A DNA stretch of 7,678 bases from Verrucomicrobiales bacterium (GTDB lineage: Bacteria > Verrucomicrobiota > Verrucomicrobiia > Verrucomicrobiales > SLCJ01), in assembly GCA_007125835.1 (NCBI GenBank), contig SLCJ01000220.1:1-7678 (forward strand), written 5' to 3'. Position numbers and translations under genes: made by a program. A model generated the notes under the pieces. That model was given only the letters and a program-made list of their open reading frames with translations, was not told where the DNA came from and did not search any database. This document shows positions 5,456 to 7,678 of the stretch, piece after piece (position 1 is the stretch's first letter; each line of letters starts with the position of its first letter).

Positions 5456-7678
5456 TCAAAATCGATACTGCACACCCGCGTAGATCGTCCGCGGCGCAGC
5501 CGAGCGCGGCCCGTGAGGCAGGCGACTGCTCACATAGTCCTTGTCGAACAGGTTGTTCACACCGCCAATCAAATTCAATCCCTCCAGAACTTCAATGCGC
5601 CCCGCCAGATCGACAACCCAAGCGGAATCCGTCTTGCCAAAGCGGGCATCGGTTGTCGGGCGTTCCACATTCGAAGCTGAGGTGAACGTCGAGTCCATGT
5701 AGGTGGCGGAGAGATCCAGCGCCCACTTTTCCCCTTGCAGGCCGATACCGGCGCTCAATGCCCACTCAGGCACATGCGGCACACGCGCGCCCTTGCGGCC
5801 CCCAGCGAAAATCGACTCCGCGTCGGTCGAGTCCGAATCACTGCGAAGCGTGGCATGGGTGTAAGTCGCCGACAAACGCATCGGCACCGTAATTTCCGCC
5901 CCACGAGCCGCAAGCGGATCCCACGATAAGGCCATCTCCAACCCGTAGGCGTCAACATCCCCCACATTCTCCGAACGTCCCGAACCGGTGGCTCCGATGT
6001 TCTCGATCACCAATAGATTGCGAAAGTCGGTGAAAAAGCCAACCAATTCCACACCAAAGGCCGCTTCCTGGTCGAGGTGGCGCAACCCTGCCTCATAGCT
6101 GATCGAACTTTCCTCCTTGAGGTCGTTGCGGATGTAACCACCGGGCGATGGAGTCGAAATCCCGCGATACACCCCGCCAAACACGGTCGTGCTATCGCTC
6201 AAATCGTAGGTGGCCCCCATTCCCGGAGCCACCACATGGAGAGAACGGCTGCCGGAAGTGCCCGCCAAAAAGTCCTCAAAAGAGTAATCAATATACTCAT
6301 AGCGGACGCCCGGCTTCAACCCCAGGGCCCCAATTGTCATCGCGTCCTCCGCATAGAGAGCCAACGCCGTGGCCTCCTCTTCGCGCCAGCCCGCCGCATG
6401 CGCCGGGCCCACACGGCGCCCCGCAATACGCCCGCTCGAATCCTGACGGAAAAACTCCTCAAACTGATCCCGCTTCGCAATGTCGTAATGCAAACGCGCG
6501 CCAATGTCCAGGCTGTGCTCCACCGCACCCGTCTCGAATGCCACATTCACCTGGCTCTGCACCCCGTATGCCTCGTGGATCCGGTTGTTGTGGCGATAAC
6601 GAAGCTCGCCGGGGGCGCGTCCGCGCAGAATCGCCAGATCGTCACTGTCCATCAGCGCCCGCGACAGGTTCACCGTCGTCCCGTCCTCACGGCTGATGTT
6701 GTGCAGCTTAAACCAATTTCTCGTAAAACGGTTGTAATACACCGAGGTGTCCACCGTCACATTGTCCGACACCTCCGCCGAATGGCTCAAATAACTCCTG
6801 AACTGCTCGGTGGTGATGTTGTCAAAACGGGTGGACGCGTAGCGGCGGTGCGGATTCACCCGCACATCGCGCTCGCTCAACCCAAGATAGCTCTCGTTCG
6901 CATCCAAATCGGTATAGCCCACTTTGAGTTCCAGACGCTGCGGACGCCCCGCCGAAGGCTCCCACGAGAGCTTGAGCATCGGCTCAATCAAGTCAAACCC
7001 GGTGCCGCCGGGATCCGAGAACCCAGACGCTCTCTCGATACTGCGGAACCCGTCGGTCGTCTCGCCAAACAATTCCACCAACCACCCAAAACGACCCGAA
7101 GAAGTCTCCACCGTGTCACCATAGTGAAAGTGCCCCAGCCACGTGTTGTTTGATCCATAGGTCACCTTCGCCATCCCCGAAGCATCCAGCGGAACCGGTG
7201 TCGAAACGAAATTAATCACGCCACCCGTGGTCTGCGGGCCAAAACGCACCTGGCTCGCCCCCTTCAATACCTCCACCGAATCCATACGCCCCACACGGGG
7301 AAAATAGTAAGCCGCCGGCGCGCTATACGGTGCCGGTGCCGTCAATATGCCATCCTCCATGATCGTCACCTTCGATGTCCGCATCGAACTCACGCCCCGC
7401 AGCGAAATGTTCGGGAAATTTCCATGCCCATCCTCTTCCCTCACATACACCCCAGGCACCCTCATCAGGGCCCGGTTCGGATTCGTGTAGTTCTGCTCCT
7501 CCAATACCGCACGGTCAAGCACCGCCGCCGATCCAGCCACCGACCGCACCATATCCGGCGTGCCAATCACCCGCACCGGCGGCAATGTCTGCCACACATC
7601 TGTTCGCTCCCCCTCCGCCTCCTGGCCAATCGCCAGCCCTCCCATCCCCACCACACTCATCGCCGCCGCCATCACAGC
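5456..7678 (-). CDS. FecA-like TonB-dependent outer-membrane receptor, N-terminus cut by window edge
   Basis: Seen: 739 residues from a GTG at 7675, but the frame is open to the window edge. The first visible residues are a hydrophobic signal-peptide core without the usual basic start, so the real start probably lies just outside. A cleavage site is likely near residue 17-18 (A-I-G-Q). Next come a Ton-box-like L-P-P-V-R-V-I-G (31-38) and a plug domain (about 40-165) with N-I-S-L-R-G (89-94), V-E-V-L-K-G (134-139) and R-F-G-P-Q-T-T-G-G-V-I-N-F (144-156). A large barrel follows, with N-N-L-F-D-K-D-Y near the end (707-714) and a C-terminal Phe. Known: such receptors import ligands using TonB energy. 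The plug, with its A-P-Y segment and G-P-Q-x2-G-G-V-x-N-F, resembles the ferric-citrate receptor FecA. Unlike E. coli FecA, there is no room for an N-terminal signalling domain. The substrate is inferred only; an iron chelate is the first guess. Confidence 0.93.
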   Translation of the reverse strand, partial: AVMAAAMSVVGMGGLAIGQEAEGERTDVWQTLPPVRVIGTPDMVRSVAGSAAVLDRAVLEEQNYTNPNRALMRVPGVYVREEDGHGNFPNISLRGVSSMRTSKVTIMEDGILTAPAPYSAPAAYYFPRVGRMDSVEVLKGASQVRFGPQTTGGVINFVSTPVPLDASGMAKVTYGSNNTWLGHFHYGDTVETSSGRFGWLVELFGETTDGFRSIERASGFSDPGGTGFDLIEPMLKLSWEPSAGRPQRLELKVGYTDLDANESYLGLSERDVRVNPHRRYASTRFDNITTEQFRSYLSHSAEVSDNVTVDTSVYYNRFTRNWFKLHNISREDGTTVNLSRALMDSDDLAILRGRAPGELRYRHNNRIHEAYGVQSQVNVAFETGAVEHSLDIGARLHYDIAKRDQFEEFFRQDSSGRIAGRRVGPAHAAGWREEEATALALYAEDAMTIGALGLKPGVRYEYIDYSFEDFLAGTSGSRSLHVVAPGMGATYDLSDSTTVFGGVYRGISTPSPGGYIRNDLKEESSISYEAGLRHLDQEAAFGVELVGFFTDFRNLLVIENIGATGSGRSENVGDVDAYGLEMALSWDPLAARGAEITVPMRLSATYTHATLRSDSDSTDAESIFAGGRKGARVPHVPEWALSAGIGLQGEKWALDLSATYMDSTFTSASNVERPTTDARFGKTDSAWVVDLAGRIEVLEGLNLIGGVNNLFDKDYVSSRLPHGPRSAAPRTIYAGVQYRF

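Noticed and set aside
1..7678. CRISPR arrays, tRNA or rRNA genes, insertion sequences, phage or defence genes
   Set aside because: I found no regularly spaced repeats, tRNA-like folds, transposase motifs or terminal inverted repeats on either strand by eye.

Overview
The window is GC-rich DNA with strong G/C preference at codon third positions. It comes from a Gram-negative (diderm) bacterium, because two of its four genes encode outer-membrane beta-barrels. The architecture of the oligopeptide-transporter gene and the degenerate short repeats between genes remind me of Verrucomicrobiota or a related PVC lineage. That placement is a low-confidence inference from style, not from a marker gene.

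Layout, left to right. (1) Positions 2-1423, plus strand: the 3' portion of an Omp85 (BamA/TamA-type) outer-membrane assembly protein, with its 5' end outside the window. (2) Positions 1424-1662: a convergent intergenic gap with two small hairpins and two degenerate short tandem repeats. (3) Positions 1663-2433 and 2434-4980, both minus strand: a tightly packed pair. The upstream member is an OPT-family transporter (848 aa from the preferred start) with two large insertions predicted to be periplasmic. The downstream member is an unrecognised 256-aa protein with two membrane segments, whose ATG directly abuts the transporter's TGA. (4) Positions 4981-5342: a long leader in front of the transporter. 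It holds a 16-codon ORF with a good Shine-Dalgarno whose stop overlaps the transporter start (ATGA), an AT-rich dyad just before that Shine-Dalgarno, and nested inverted repeats. (5) Positions 5343-5383: a strong intrinsic terminator for the gene upstream. (6) Positions 5456-7678, minus strand: a FecA-like TonB-dependent receptor, cut by the right edge in its signal peptide.

How the genes may work together. The Omp85 protein folds or inserts outer-membrane barrels such as the receptor, but it is convergent with the other genes and shares no operon with them. The receptor would import a chelate or similar ligand into the periplasm. The OPT protein would move a peptide or metal-chelate across the inner membrane, with the 256-aa protein as a likely accessory subunit. 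The terminator between receptor and transporter argues for separate transcription, so a joint uptake route is only a hypothesis. The most unusual parts are the OPT/two-TM pair with its periplasmic inserts and the translationally coupled leader in front of it. I saw no RNA genes, CRISPR arrays, insertion sequences or phage genes.
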